From positions 1-64,000 of the forward strand of contig NW_025777558.1 in assembly GCF_021130785.1 (NCBI RefSeq): 64,000 bases of DNA. Reading direction: 5' to 3'. This document shows positions 39,980-50,378 of this stretch, piece after piece (position 1 is the first letter of the stretch; every line of letters starts with the position of its first letter). The notes under the pieces were generated by a model, which was not told where the DNA came from, did no database searches, and saw nothing but the letters and a program-made list of their open reading frames with translations. A program made the position numbers and the translations under genes. The DNA is from Homalodisca vitripennis (lineage: Eukaryota > Arthropoda > Insecta > Hemiptera > Cicadellidae).

Positions 39980-41699
39980 TCTAATATATATACAACCGCA
40001 TGTGTAACTGACTGACTGACTCACGTATACTAATTCTAACCTACTTCCAGATGAGTTAGAGACTTGAAATTTGGTACACATATAGCTTTCCACGTGTAAC
40101 CACCAGGAAAAATCCCGAAAAGTGAGTTTTTTTTCATTTTCAACCCCTCAAAAAAATTCCCAAAAAATCGCGCATTCTTCACCCCTGCAGGCATTTTTTG
40201 TAAGCCCGATAGCGGGCGAACCGTTGGAGCTAAAATTTTCAATGGGATTTAGTAAATGGCGTGATCTACAAAAAAGGTAATGTAACTTTTTGCCCTAACC
40301 TCAATGGTTTGGCCGCATAACGCGTTTTAAAGTATTGATTTTCTAAGTTTTACGTGAGATTTTGTTTTCTGGGTTTTATTCCGGCCAAACTACTTATTGT
40401 ATCACAGAATAAAAATTTGATTTTATTACTAATTAATGCGATCTACAAAAAAGGTCCAGTGACATTTTGCTCTATCTCCATTGGTTCGGCTAATAAATGT
40501 AAATATTTCGTAATTTCTTTTTAATAACTTTGTTTCTAGAGTCGATAGCGGCCAAACGGTTAGTTCTACCTTAAATATAAAAACTTTTATGGCTATAAAT
40601 TGATGGGATCTACAAAAAAGGTAATGTAACTATTTGTTGTATGTCCTTTAATAAGCCAGAAAAAACGCTATAAATAGCTAAATATTTGTCGTAGATTGGC
40701 AATTTTTGGAGTTTTTAAATTATTATGTGACTAATATTTGTGTAATTCATTCCAGATTCAGTTTGCACTTGCTTTGCTACGTTAACGAGTGAATACAACT
40801 CCACATTAGAAACTGGCTGAGCGTTAGTTAAGCGGCAATAGTAGATAGGGACAGAGAAAGATTTTATTATGTTCACAGACACAACACCCTCTAAAATAGG
40901 CCCAAGTGTGTCATTAACCCCCGGTAATATTAACCCCCCCCCCGGGGATTTCCTGGTATGACCTGATAACCTCCTGAGTACATTCAACCCCCTGATGTGT
41001 TAACCCCCCTGGTAACATTAAACCCCCCCAGGGAATTTCCTGGCATGACCTCATGTCCGAATTTGACCAGTCACCAAATCTCTTAACCCCCCCTGGGAAT
41101 TTCCTGGTATGACCAGATAACCCCCCGGAGTCTTATCCCCCGGTAACGTTAACCCCCCCTGGGAATTTGTTCATATGACCAGACAATATCCTCACGAATT
41201 TAAACCCCCTGATGTCTAACCCCCTTAACATTAATCACCCCCCCCCCGGGAATTTCTCGCCTTGACTAGATAGTCTCCTGGTGACATTAAACCCCCTGTT
41301 CCACTTAAAATACTGCCTTAAGGTCGGTTTTTATTATGTTTATACTAAACAATTCAAGATAGCTGACCCGTGCAGACTTTACTCCCGAGCTCATTCCTGG
41401 CTAAACCATAGGTCGTAGATCAGATCTGAGGGCACAATTGAAAGACAAAATTAAATTTCCAACAAGAAAGGTCCAGTCACTTTTTGTCGTATCTCTAACG
41501 GTTTAACCGCAAAATGCCCTCAAAGTCAAAAGTTTTTTACGAATCCGGAAAAAAATCTATGAAAAAGGTCAATTTTTAAATCCCTTGTCATTTACTTAAT
41601 GTCCGGACTTAACCAGTCACCGAATTCCGCTTATCCCCGAATTTGCAAGCGTTTACTTTGGGGGCCTGGGGGCGTAGCCCCCAGCGAGCCGAAGGCGAG
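39980..41699 (+). repeat. Helitron unit 9 (alpha/delta chimera)
   Basis: Type alpha from 39980 to about 40231 (GAACCGTTGGAGCT), then without a gap type delta (AAAATTTTCAATGGGATTTA) to the 3' end. The delta part is nearly identical to the matching parts of units 6 and 11. The junction sits in the AGCTC element shared by all sub-repeats, which suggests recombination between misaligned sub-repeats. Confidence 0.8.
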
Positions 41700-41929
41700 T
41701 CTAATATATATACAACCGCATGTGTAACTGACTGACTGACTGACTCACGTATACTAATTCTAACCTACTTCCAGATGAGTTAGAGACTTGAAATTTGGTA
41801 CACAGATAGCTTTCCACGTGTAACCACCAGGAAAATCCCGAAAAGTGAGAATTTTTCATTTTCAACCCCTCAAAAAAATTCCCAAAAAATCGCGCATTCT
41901 TCACCCCTGCAGGCATTTTTTGTAAGCCC

Positions 41930-42560
41930 GATAGCGGGCGAACCGTTGGAGCTAGCTCGGATCTGACGGAAAATTCATGGTCAGGAATGAAGTGAACTAC
42001 AAAAAAGGTCTAATGACTTTTTGCTCTATCTTCCATGGTTAAGCGACAAAACGCTCGAACATTTGAAATTCCAGAGAATTTTTTCGATAAAAATAATGTT
42101 TCAAGCCCGATAGCGGCCGAACCGTTGGTCGTAGCTCAAATCTGATTGACCCATCAAATTAGCAAATTGCGCGATCTACAGAAAAGGTCCAGTAATCTTT
42201 TGCCCTATCTCGATTGGTTTGGCCGAAAAACGTGATTATGTACAATTTTGTTGTAACTTTTACGCGAAACTTTTGTTTTTGGGGTCGATAGCGGCGAAAC
42301 CATTGGTCGGAGGTCAAAATAAGACTAACGTTTTATTTAGGAAATAAGATGACCTACAAAAAAGGTCCAGTGACTTTTTACTATATTTCCCTTAGTTTGA
42401 CCGCAAAACGCGATTAAGTGAAAATATTGGACATTTTCGCCTAAAAATTTACATTCCGGGCTTGATAGCGGCTAAACGGTTGGTCGTAACTCAAAACAAA
42501 TTTAAACGGGATTTAGGAAATCACGTGATCTACAGAAAAGGTTCAGTGACTTCGGGAGTT
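41930..42560 (+). repeat. ~178-bp internal sub-repeats of the Helitron units (example from unit 10)
   Basis: Each monomer has GATAGCGGC, then AACCGTTGGTCGTAGCTC, GATCTACAAAAAAGGTCCAG, a TGCTCTATCTCCATTGGTTT-like box, and CGCAAAACGCGATTA. Four monomers are clear in unit 10, with starts 179, 178 and 177 bp apart. The same monomers, diverged, occur in all eleven units, giving roughly 50 in the array. Central tandem repeats are known in several insect Helitrons. Confidence 0.8.
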
Positions 42561-42649
42561 GGCTGAGCGTTAGCTAAGCGTCAATAGTAGATAGGGACAG
42601 AGGAATATTTATTATGTTCACAGACACAATACCCTCTAAAAAAGGCCCA

Positions 42650-43050
42650 AGTGTGTCATTAACCCACGGTAATATTAACCCCCCCCCCCGGGGATTTCCT
42701 GGTATGACCTGATAACCTCCTGTACATTCAACCCCCTGATGTGTTAACCCCCCTGGTAACATTAAAACCCCCCAGGGAATTTCCTGCCATGACCTCATGT
42801 CCGAATTTTACCAGTCACCAAATCTCTTAACCCCCCCCCCCCCCCTGGGAAGATCCTGGTATGACCAGATAACCCCCTGGAGACTTATCCCCCGGTAACG
42901 TTAACCCCCCCTGGGAATTTGTTCATATGACCAGACAATATCCTGACGAAATTAAACCCCCTCTTGTCTTAACCTCCTTAACATTAATCACCCACCCAGG
43001 GAATTTCTCGCCTTGACTAGATAGTCTCCTGGTGATATTAAACCCCCTGT
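42650..43050 (+). repeat. C-run module of the Helitron units (example from unit 10)
   Basis: Runs of 4-14 C residues alternate with short AT-rich spacers (GGTAACATTAA, AGGGAATTTCCTGG, ATGACCAGATAA). The modules occur in every unit, two or three times in gamma units. Open frames on the minus strand rich in G, L and P come only from these repeats and are not genes. Confidence 0.75.
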
Positions 43051-43449
43051 TCGACTTAAAATACTGCCTTGAGGTCGGTTTTTATTATGTTTATACTAAA
43101 CAATTCAAGATAGCTGACCCGTGCAGACTTTTCTCCCGAGCTCATTTCTGGCTAAACCATAGGTCGTAGATCAGATCTGAGGGCACAATTGAAAGACAAA
43201 ATTAAATTTCCAACAAGAAAGGTCCAGTCACTTTTTGTCGTATCTCTAACGGTTTAACCGCAAAATGCCCTCAAAGTCAAAAGTTTTTACGAATCCGGAA
43301 AAAAATCTATGAAAAAGGTCAATTTTTAAATCCCTTGTCATTTACTTAATGTCCGGACTTAACCAGTCACCGAATTCCGCTTATCCCCGAATTTGCAAGC
43401 GTTTACTTTGGGGGCCTGGGGGCGTAGCCCCCAGCGAGCCGAAGGCGAG

Positions 43450-45373
43450 TCTAATATATATACAGCCGCATATGTAACTGACTGACTGACTGACTGACTG
43501 ACTGACTGATAGGGTATACAAATTCTAACCCACTTCTAGAAGTGCTGGAAACACCAAATTTCGTACACACGTAGGTGGATTCTTCAAACCACCGGGAAAA
43601 GTCTGAAAACCGGATTTTTTTACTTTTAAACCCCTTAAAAAAATTCCCGAACGGACCCCTGTTTTGCCCCCTCAGGCTTTCCTTTGAAGCCCTATAGCGG
43701 GCGAACCGTTGGAGCTAGCTTCGATCTGACGAAAAATTCATAATCAGGAATGAAGTGAACTACAATAAAGGTCCAGTGACTTTTTGCTCTATCTCAATTG
43801 GTTTGGCCGCAAAACGCAATTACATTAAAATATTTTGACATTTTCGCCTAAAAAATTTACCTTTCGGGCTCGATAGTGGCTCTAAACGGTTGGTCGTAGC
43901 TCAAAACAAATTTTCAATGGGATTTAGTAAATGGCGTGATCTACAAAAAAGGTAATGTAACTTTTTGCCCTAACCTCAATGGTTTGGCCGCATAACGCGT
44001 TTTAAAGTATTGATTTTCTAAGTTTTACGTGAGATTTTGTTTTCTGGGTTTTATTCCGGCCAAACTACTTATTGTATCACAGAATAAAAATTTGATTTTA
44101 TTACTAATTAATGCGATCTACAAAAAAGGTCCAGTGACATTTTGCTCTATCTCCATTGGTTCGGCTAATAAATGTAAATATTTCGTAATTTCTTTTTAAT
44201 AACTTTGTTTCTAGAGTCGATAGCGGCCAAACGGTTAGTTCTACCTTAAATATAAAAACTTTTATGGCTATAAATTGATGGGATCTACAAAAAAGGTAAT
44301 GTAACTATTTGTTGTATGTCCTTTAATAAGCCAGAAAAACGCTATAAATAGCTAAATATTTGTCGTAGATTGGCAATTTTTGGAGTTTTTAAATTATTAT
44401 GTGACTAATATTTGTGTAATTCATTCCAGATTCAGTTTGCACTTGCTTTGCTACGTTAACGAGTGAATACAACTCCACATTAGAAACTGGCTGAGCGTTA
44501 GTTAAGCGGCAATAGTAGATAGGGGACAGAGAAAGATTTTATTATGTTCACAGACACAACACCCTCTAAAATAGGCCCAAGTGTGTCATTAACCCCCGGT
44601 AATATTAACCCCCCCCCGGGGATTTCCTGGTATGACCTGATAACCTCCTGAGTACATTCAACCCCCTGATGTGTTAACCCCCCTGGTAACATTAAACCCC
44701 CCCAGGGAATTTCCTGGCATGACCTCATGTCCGAATTTGACCAGTCACCAAATCTCTTAACCCCCCCTGGGAATTTCCTGGTATGACCAGATAACCCCCC
44801 GGAGTCTTATCCCCCGGTAACGTTAACCCCCCCTGGGAATTTGTTCATATGACCAGACAATATCCTCACGAATTTAAACCCCCTGATGTCTAACCCCCTT
44901 AACATTAATCACCCCCCCCCCGGGAATTTCTCGCCTTGACTAGATAGTCTCCTGGTGACATTAAACCCCCTGTTCCACTTAAAATACTGCCTTAAGGTCG
45001 GTTTTTATTATGTTTATACTAAACAATTCAAGATAGCTGACCCGTGCAGACTTTACTCCCGAGCTCATTCCTGGCTAAACCATAGGTCGTAGATCAGATC
45101 TGAGGGCACAATTGAAAGACAAAATTAAATTTCCAACAAGAAAGGTCCAGTCACTTTTTGTCGTATCTCTAACGGTTTAACCGCAAAATGCCCTCAAAGT
45201 CAAAAGTTTTTTACGAATCCGGAAAAAAATCTATGAAAAAGGTCAATTTTTAAATCCCTTGTCATTTACTTAATGTCCGGACTTAACCAGTCACCGAATT
45301 CCGCTTATCCCCGAATTTGCAAGCGTTTACTTTGGGGGCCTGGGGGCGTAGCCCCCAGCGAGCCGAAGGCGAG
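43450..45373 (+). repeat. Helitron unit 11 (type delta)
   Basis: 1924 bp and near-identical to unit 6. It abuts the coding Helitron directly at 45373/45374 with the same GGCGAG|TCTAATATA junction as between the non-coding units. Confidence 0.8.
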
Positions 45374-45559
45374 TCTAATATATATACAACCGCATGTGTA
45401 ACTGACTGACTGACTGACTCACTCACTCACTCACGTATACTAATTCTAACCTACTTCCAGATGAGTTAGAGACTTGAAATTTGGTACACAGATAGCTTTC
45501 CACGTGTAACCACCAGGAAAATCCCGAAAAGTGAGAATTTTTTCATTTTCAACCCCTTA

Positions 45560-46882
45560 AAAAAATCAAAATGGCGGACGCATTTTCTCCCCGTGTAGAC
45601 CTTTCGTAGGCGCTCGATTGTGACTTAACGAAGCATCCTATCGAAAAACGGAGCCCACTTACAGTATTCTCCTTGAAGCTCTCTACAAGTTTGCAATTTA
45701 AACTTTTGCTCTATCTCTTAAAGTGTATATACAGGAGGCGCGAGAAGTTGAAAAACGTATTTTTTGAAAATTTTCAAAAATTTCTAATAAAAAAAAACAA
45801 ATTTTTAGAATGTAAATAATAACACCATAAGATGCATCGTGAAATTCTACACCAATAAACAGTTTGAAGTGTCTCAATATGTTTACCCAATCCCGAGAAA
45901 TAAATAATTTTGTGATATAGTAGATAGGGACATTGCGAGGATGGGTGGGTGAGGGGGGGGGGGTTAACGTAAAGATAGTCCTAGGTTAACTTTTTTGGTG
46001 TCGATAGATAGGGAAAAATAATTCAGAGGGGTGGGGGACGGTCCAGGGGTGGAAAAAATTTCGTAATTTTTTCGATATCTCTTACCGTTTACGAGATATT
46101 TGCAAAAAACTGTCATTTTTTGCTATTTTTCCACCCATCTTCATTCGCGTTTCCAAAAGTCAACAGCAAAATTCAGTTTGCTGCTTTCCGAAGTGATAGT
46201 TTTGTGTCGGGACAACATTAGGGATCCTAGTGAAGAGAATTGATGGCCTTAGCGACTTCTGTACGGTACGTAGGAGTTGATATCCCTAGATGTCTATGAA
46301 ATCCAAACTTAACTTTACGTTCCTACTCAGTCTACATTGACTACTTGAATAGCCGTACTCTTAACTTGGCTGAATATTTTCGGTTTTATACTAGGCTTTA
46401 TTTTTTTGTTGTTTCCTTAATGGATTGACTGTTTCAGTAAAAAATATATGTATTTTACGTTTAAATAAAAGTTCACGTTCATCGTTCTTAACATCCAAGT
46501 GACTACTTCTATTCTACTTCTTTGCTTTCTTTTCTTTCTTATTACGCCATATTGTGACCAATTTTCTTACTTTTTCTTTTGTGTTCTCGTTGTTTTTTAT
46601 CTTATATCTTTTTATTATTTTTTTACTTAGTTAAAGCTTATAAACTTCCTTTTTAACTTTTTAATATTTATTGAAATAAGCTAAATTGTAGATAGAGGCG
46701 GGCACTGTTGTTGACGTCCAAGTGACTATTTCTGCTTCTTCGCTGTACTATTAGGCAACATTTTGCCCTTTTTTCTGACTGTTCCTTGTGTTCTCGTTGT
46801 GTTTTTTGTGTTCTTAATTGAAGCTTATATTCCTTTTTAATTATTGTTTAATTTTTTTATTCCTTTTTATTTGACGTTTAAA
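45560..46882 (+). other. Helitron 5' leader, non-coding, with an internal direct repeat
   Basis: No protein could be supported. It contains a G-run (45954-45963) after TAGTAGATAGGGACA, a phrase also found in all non-coding units, which ties the leader to the array family. 46491-46600 and 46714-46808 are imperfect direct copies (ACATCCAAGTGACTACTTCT / ACGTCCAAGTGACTATTTCT through GTGTTCTCGTTGT). The transcription start is unknown. Confidence 0.55.
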
Positions 46883-47893
46883 ATGAATGCATTCCTCGAG
46901 GGAATGGTAAGAGAGGTTGAGAGTGGGGACTATCTTAGTACTGACCATATGGATAGGTTCGGAAGCATACTGGATGAAAACACTGAGTATCATCCTGTAA
47001 GCTGTTCGGCCATTGCTGCAATGGAAGGTGTTTCGGCTGTCGCTACACCTCACATACAAATTCTGTTCTCGGGGAAGATCGACGCCAGTTCTATCGGTCA
47101 TTGGATTGTGGTCTTCCACGATGGCAGTAATTTGTATGTGTACGACAGTCTGAACAGTGCCCACCTCACTGCAGACCAAACTAAGCTGCTCTCCCTTCTG
47201 TTCCCGGACCTATCCATCGTTCCAGCATTTATTCCCGTCCAAAGGCAAGAAAACGGTTTTGACTGCGGCGTATTCGCCATTGCTAATGCTACTTCACTTG
47301 CCCTTGGCCGGGACCCAGCCAAACTGCGCTATGATATACCATCAATGCGCCCCCATTTGGCTGAAATGCTGCGCACGGGTAGACTGGATATGTTCCCTAC
47401 GCTATCAGTGTCCTCTCCTCCTGAGCCAATAATCAAAGATCCTAATTCTACTTGTTTAAGCATTGTCGAATCTTTACCGCCATTAGAAATAAGTACCATG
47501 TCCGTCTGTGCTCCAGTTAAAAAGGGGCCGGGTAGACCTAAAAAAGTGAAACGTGGCCGCCCTAAAACTCTTTCAACCACTAAGGAGGAACAGATAAAAA
47601 ATTCAAAGAAAAAGTACTCCTCAAACAATCCTCAAGTCAACAGGGACGCAGTGAAAAGATATACTGAACAGCATCCTCAAGTCAACAGGGACGCAGTGAA
47701 AAGATATACTGAACAGCATCCTCAAGTCAACAGGGATGCTGTTCATCGTTACACTGAGCAGCACCCTCAAGTCAACCGAGATGCTGTTCAACGTTACACT
47801 GAGCAGCACCCTCAGGTCCACCGAGATGCTGTCCAGCGTTACACTGAGCAGCACCCTCAGGTCCACCGAGATGCTGTTCAGCGTTTACACTGA
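46883..47893 (+). CDS. Polyprotein N-terminal part: C48 (Ulp1-like) cysteine protease with AT-hooks
   Basis: I start at the ATG at 46883 (MNAFLEGMV); an ATG at 46844 gives 13 more low-complexity residues. Numbering from 46883, the protease has H73 (GHWIVVF), D88 (YVYDSLN), a Q in VQRQENG (120-122) and C128 (GFDCGVFAIA): the His-Asp-Gln-Cys order of Ulp1/SENP-type C48 peptidases. Two AT-hook-like motifs follow at about 215-229 (GPGRPKK, RGRPKT), suited to minor-groove DNA binding. Then come 15-residue repeats. C48-type proteases are found in several eukaryotic transposons; the substrate here is unknown. They may cleave the polyprotein or act on SUMO/ubiquitin-like host proteins. The frame ends after an extra T near 47883. 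Confidence 0.75.
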   Translation: MNAFLEGMVREVESGDYLSTDHMDRFGSILDENTEYHPVSCSAIAAMEGVSAVATPHIQILFSGKIDASSIGHWIVVFHDGSNLYVYDSLNSAHLTADQTKLLSLLFPDLSIVPAFIPVQRQENGFDCGVFAIANATSLALGRDPAKLRYDIPSMRPHLAEMLRTGRLDMFPTLSVSSPPEPIIKDPNSTCLSIVESLPPLEISTMSVCAPVKKGPGRPKKVKRGRPKTLSTTKEEQIKNSKKKYSSNNPQVNRDAVKRYTEQHPQVNRDAVKRYTEQHPQVNRDAVHRYTEQHPQVNRDAVQRYTEQHPQVHRDAVQRYTEQHPQVHRDAVQRLH

Positions 47894-47995
47894 GCAACAT
47901 CCTCAGGTCCATCGAGATGCTGTTCAGCGCTACACTGAGCAGCATCCTGAAGTTTCACAGGGGTGCTGTTCAGCGTTATACAGAAAAACATCCTG
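47633..47995 (+). repeat. Eight 45-bp coding repeats (15-residue unit)
   Basis: The unit QVNRDAVKRYTEQHP is repeated about eight times, with N/H and K/H/Q swaps, and continues across two frame breaks (near 47883 and 47950). The charged repeats sit between the AT-hooks and the Rep part. Similar arrays are seen in other insect Helitron proteins. They may form a helical spacer or a nucleic-acid-binding arm (inference). Confidence 0.85.
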
Positions 47996-48189
47996 GACAC
48001 AAATTTACAAAAAGTACAAATATTTCGAATAAAAAAATCCTAAATTGACAGAATTAAGGCACATTTCCAACATACTAGCACGACGTGTAGTTGAACATGG
48101 CCCAATGGCGTATTGGAAAATAGATAATTTAGTCTATATTAATTCTTACAAACTAAAAAAAATAAGTTTATGGGACGAAAAACATTTCA

Positions 48190-49134
48190 AAGTGTCCTCA
48201 TTGTCATGCAAGGCTGTTCGATGAAGAGAAGGATAGGAAGAAATGGTGTTGCGGTGAGGGATCTTATAAAAGTCCATAATTTTACCTCCTCTGGACGCCA
48301 GTTTCTATTCTAACCGTCTGTTCATCGAACGAGCCCGTGCCTACAATGACTTGTTTGCCTTCTGCGCTCTCGAGGTGACTGGGGGGTACCGTCATCCTTC
48401 AGGCCTCGCCTTCTTTAAGATCGAAGGTAAGATGTACCACCAGGTTCACAGTCTGGACGCTCCAGGTCAAAAGTTTAGGACCAAGGGAGGTGATGTCCAG
48501 TTTGTGAACCGGTGCCGCCTGTACATAGATGATGGCGAGGAGCGCAAAAACATTGCCATGGGTAGATCATTGAACTCAGAAGTCATTGATGAAATTAATA
48601 CATATCTTCTTTCCTGTAATCCTTTCATCAATGATTTCCGTAGATTGAGTGATGAGCCTTCAGTCAAACGCTCATTTGGAATTTGAAGTGACCAGCAGAT
48701 CTACCCATGGCCCTGTTCTTGGAGATAGGCAAACAGGCATTGAAGTGCACGCTGTATTGAGCAATGAAGACACCATAACTGATCCAAGAAAATTGACCAT
48801 CTGGAAGAAGAGTGATAGGCGTCCGTCTTCCGTTGACCTCTTTAGCCCCTTAATGGAGCCTTTCCAATATCCGTTGCTCTATCCTCAAGGTAATTTAGGG
48901 TGGCATATTGGGCGCTTAGACAACCACGGGGGGAAACTTTCACAATACAATTACTCTAGATGTCTCCTCCTCTCCGATCCCCGTTTCTCGCATTTCGGCA
49001 GGCTGTCTCAAGCATGGCAGGTCGAGATGTTCGCGAGGTACGAGGAGGAGCGTCTAAGATTTATTCGTTTCTCCCAAAACGCGTTCTGCTGCTCAAAATT
49101 CCTTGAGGATAGGACCACTGGACGAGCTCCTTGA
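48190..49134 (+). CDS. Helitron-like N-terminal region with CPHC...CCG zinc-finger-like cluster
   Basis: At 48190-48262 the plus strand reads KCPHCHARLFDEEKDRKKW then CCGEGSY, the Cys cluster that opens the conserved part of Helitron Rep proteins. From 48303 a second frame gives FIERARAYNDLFAFCALEV and GGYRHPSG...GKMYHQVHSL, and from about 48665 a third gives HLEFEV, EPFQYPLLYPQGNLGWHIG and SQAWQVEMFARYEEERLRFI. All are recognisable pieces of the Helitron_like_N region. Frame breaks near 48275, 48665 and 49130 split it. Confidence 0.7.
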
Positions 49135-49186
49135 AGCTCAACGGGTAGGCAAGCTGGTGGGCAGGTTTTAGGCGACATCACCCGCG

Positions 49187-50191
49187 ATGAAACAGTCTTG
49201 GGTGAGGAGGGGGTGCAGGCTGGAAAAGTTTTACCTCCCAAGTTCGTTTACCGGTGGACCCAGATACATGAAGGTACATTACGAGAACGCAATGGGCCTT
49301 GTGTCTCGTCTGGGTTCACCTACGTTTTTCCTGACGTTCACCTTCAGTGCTACTTGGGAGGAAAACAAGAAGGCCTGCCCTCACAACAGCGGGCGCAGTG
49401 ACCCCTCAACAGCCTGCAGAATCTTCCAGATTAAACTTGGCGAACTCCTCCGAGATCTGCGCAGCGGAGCAATGTTTAGCCGTCCGGTTTACATCGTCTA
49501 TGTCATTGAAATGCAAATGAGGGGCCTTCCTCATGCCCACATTGTGTTTAAAATTGACGGCGATGGACCGGTACAGGCACGTGACATTGACTCCGTAATA
49601 CACGCAGACATCCCTTCGGAGGAGGAAGCCGCTGGAAGACTCAGGAAGTTGGTGCTGAAACACATGATTCATGGTCCATGTGGTACTGACCACCGCACTG
49701 ACTTCCTGTGCTGGGACTCTGCAAAGGGGCACTGCAACAAGTTCTACCCCAAGCCTGCCTGCCAAACCACCCACGTGGACGAGAGGGGGTTCGTCCAATA
49801 CAAACGAGACTACACAAACGAAGGCTTTATCACATCACGTAGGAGACAGATCAAAGTGCATGATGGCTGGGTCGTTCCGTACAATTCCGCATTACTGCTC
49901 AAATACGAGGCGCACATAAACTTGGAGCTTGCTTCTACTCGTCGCGTAATCAAGTACCTCTTTAAGTACCTCATGAAAGGCGGTTCTCTCCAGAACGTAA
50001 CCGTCACTCCCCTGGGGAAACAAGAGGATGAGGTCGAGCATTACGTGACGAAGAGAATGGTGGGTGCCAGCGACGCATGCTGGCGTCTTCTCGACTTTCC
50101 TGTGTCAAAGCTCGAGCCCACCGTTGACTGTCTTCCCGTGCATTTAGAGGGCAAACAAAGTGTTGTCTTTCGGCCGAGGACAGCTCTCTGA
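49187..50191 (+). CDS. Helitron Rep (HUH endonuclease) domain
   Basis: The Rep part nicks the element's 5' end and joins DNA through tyrosines during rolling-circle transfer. Numbered from the ATG at 49187 (probably internal to the polyprotein): GGPRYM at 23-28; SPTFFLTFTFSATW at 44-57; the HUH metal site GLPHAHIVF, with H116 and H118; a cysteine-rich CG...C...GHCNKFYPKP at 165-190; and the two-tyrosine motif YLFKYLMKG, with Y257 and Y261. All key residues are present, so the domain looks active in sequence. The true frame leaves this one near 50165, where the next frame continues with GRGQLSDAVTQAS...LMVYFNRP. Helicase follows in the same polyprotein. Confidence 0.85.
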   Translation: MKQSWVRRGCRLEKFYLPSSFTGGPRYMKVHYENAMGLVSRLGSPTFFLTFTFSATWEENKKACPHNSGRSDPSTACRIFQIKLGELLRDLRSGAMFSRPVYIVYVIEMQMRGLPHAHIVFKIDGDGPVQARDIDSVIHADIPSEEEAAGRLRKLVLKHMIHGPCGTDHRTDFLCWDSAKGHCNKFYPKPACQTTHVDERGFVQYKRDYTNEGFITSRRRQIKVHDGWVVPYNSALLLKYEAHINLELASTRRVIKYLFKYLMKGGSLQNVTVTPLGKQEDEVEHYVTKRMVGASDACWRLLDFPVSKLEPTVDCLPVHLEGKQSVVFRPRTAL

Positions 50192-50378
50192 TGCAGTCAC
50201 TCAAGCAAGCTCCAAGCTTATGGTCTACTTCAATCGCCCGCACCATGAAACTTTTGACAATGTCACGTACCAGACATTTTACGAGAAGTTCATGGTGCAC
50301 ACTAAGCGCCCACGTACTGCGGAATTGTACGAACACCCCGAATGGCCATCACTTTGTAACGACTCGCCAGCGTGGTGA
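50160..50378 (+). CDS. Rep-helicase linker piece of the Helitron polyprotein
   Basis: This frame carries the sequence between Rep and helicase: GRGQLSDAVTQASSKLMVYF, TYQTFYEKFMVHTKRPRTA. It resembles the stretch in Helitron proteins where a run of short conserved residues precedes the 'YFLRLLL' block. It is used only between the frame breaks near 50165 and 50345, after which the next frame gives SPNRGEQYYLRILL. It has no start codon of its own. Confidence 0.55.
   Translation: MLSFGRGQLSDAVTQASSKLMVYFNRPHHETFDNVTYQTFYEKFMVHTKRPRTAELYEHPEWPSLCNDSPAW

Larger units (their letters stand above)
41700..43449 (+). repeat. Helitron unit 10 (type alpha)
   Basis: The clean reference copy of type alpha (1750 bp). 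Sub-repeats begin with GATAGCGG at 41930, 42109, 42287 and 42464, a period of 177-179 bp. The C-rich module runs from about 42650 to 43050. Confidence 0.8.
24611..45373 (+). mobile_element. Tandem array of eleven non-coding Helitron units
   Basis: Eleven head-to-tail units start TCTAATATA(T)ATACA(G/A)CCGCAT plus a CTGA tetranucleotide run and end with a GC-rich hairpin (CTGGGGGC-GTA-GCCCCCAG) followed by CGAGCCGAAGGCGAG. Units abut with no bases between. The 5' TC and a 3' hairpin a few bases from the end fit Helitrons; the last bases, CGAG, differ from the usual CTRR. Each unit has about 178-bp sub-repeats, then a C-run-rich module. Boundaries: 24611, 26504, 28603, 30431, 32212, 34458, 36382, 38249, 39980, 41700, 43450, 45374. 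No unit codes for protein; they would need Rep/helicase in trans from the coding member that follows directly. Confidence 0.85.

Noticed and set aside
24611..45373. Regularly spaced repeats resembling a CRISPR array
   Set aside because: The repeats are ~178 bp and ~1.8 kb, with no short repeat-unique spacer alternation, and the locus is a eukaryotic Helitron array.
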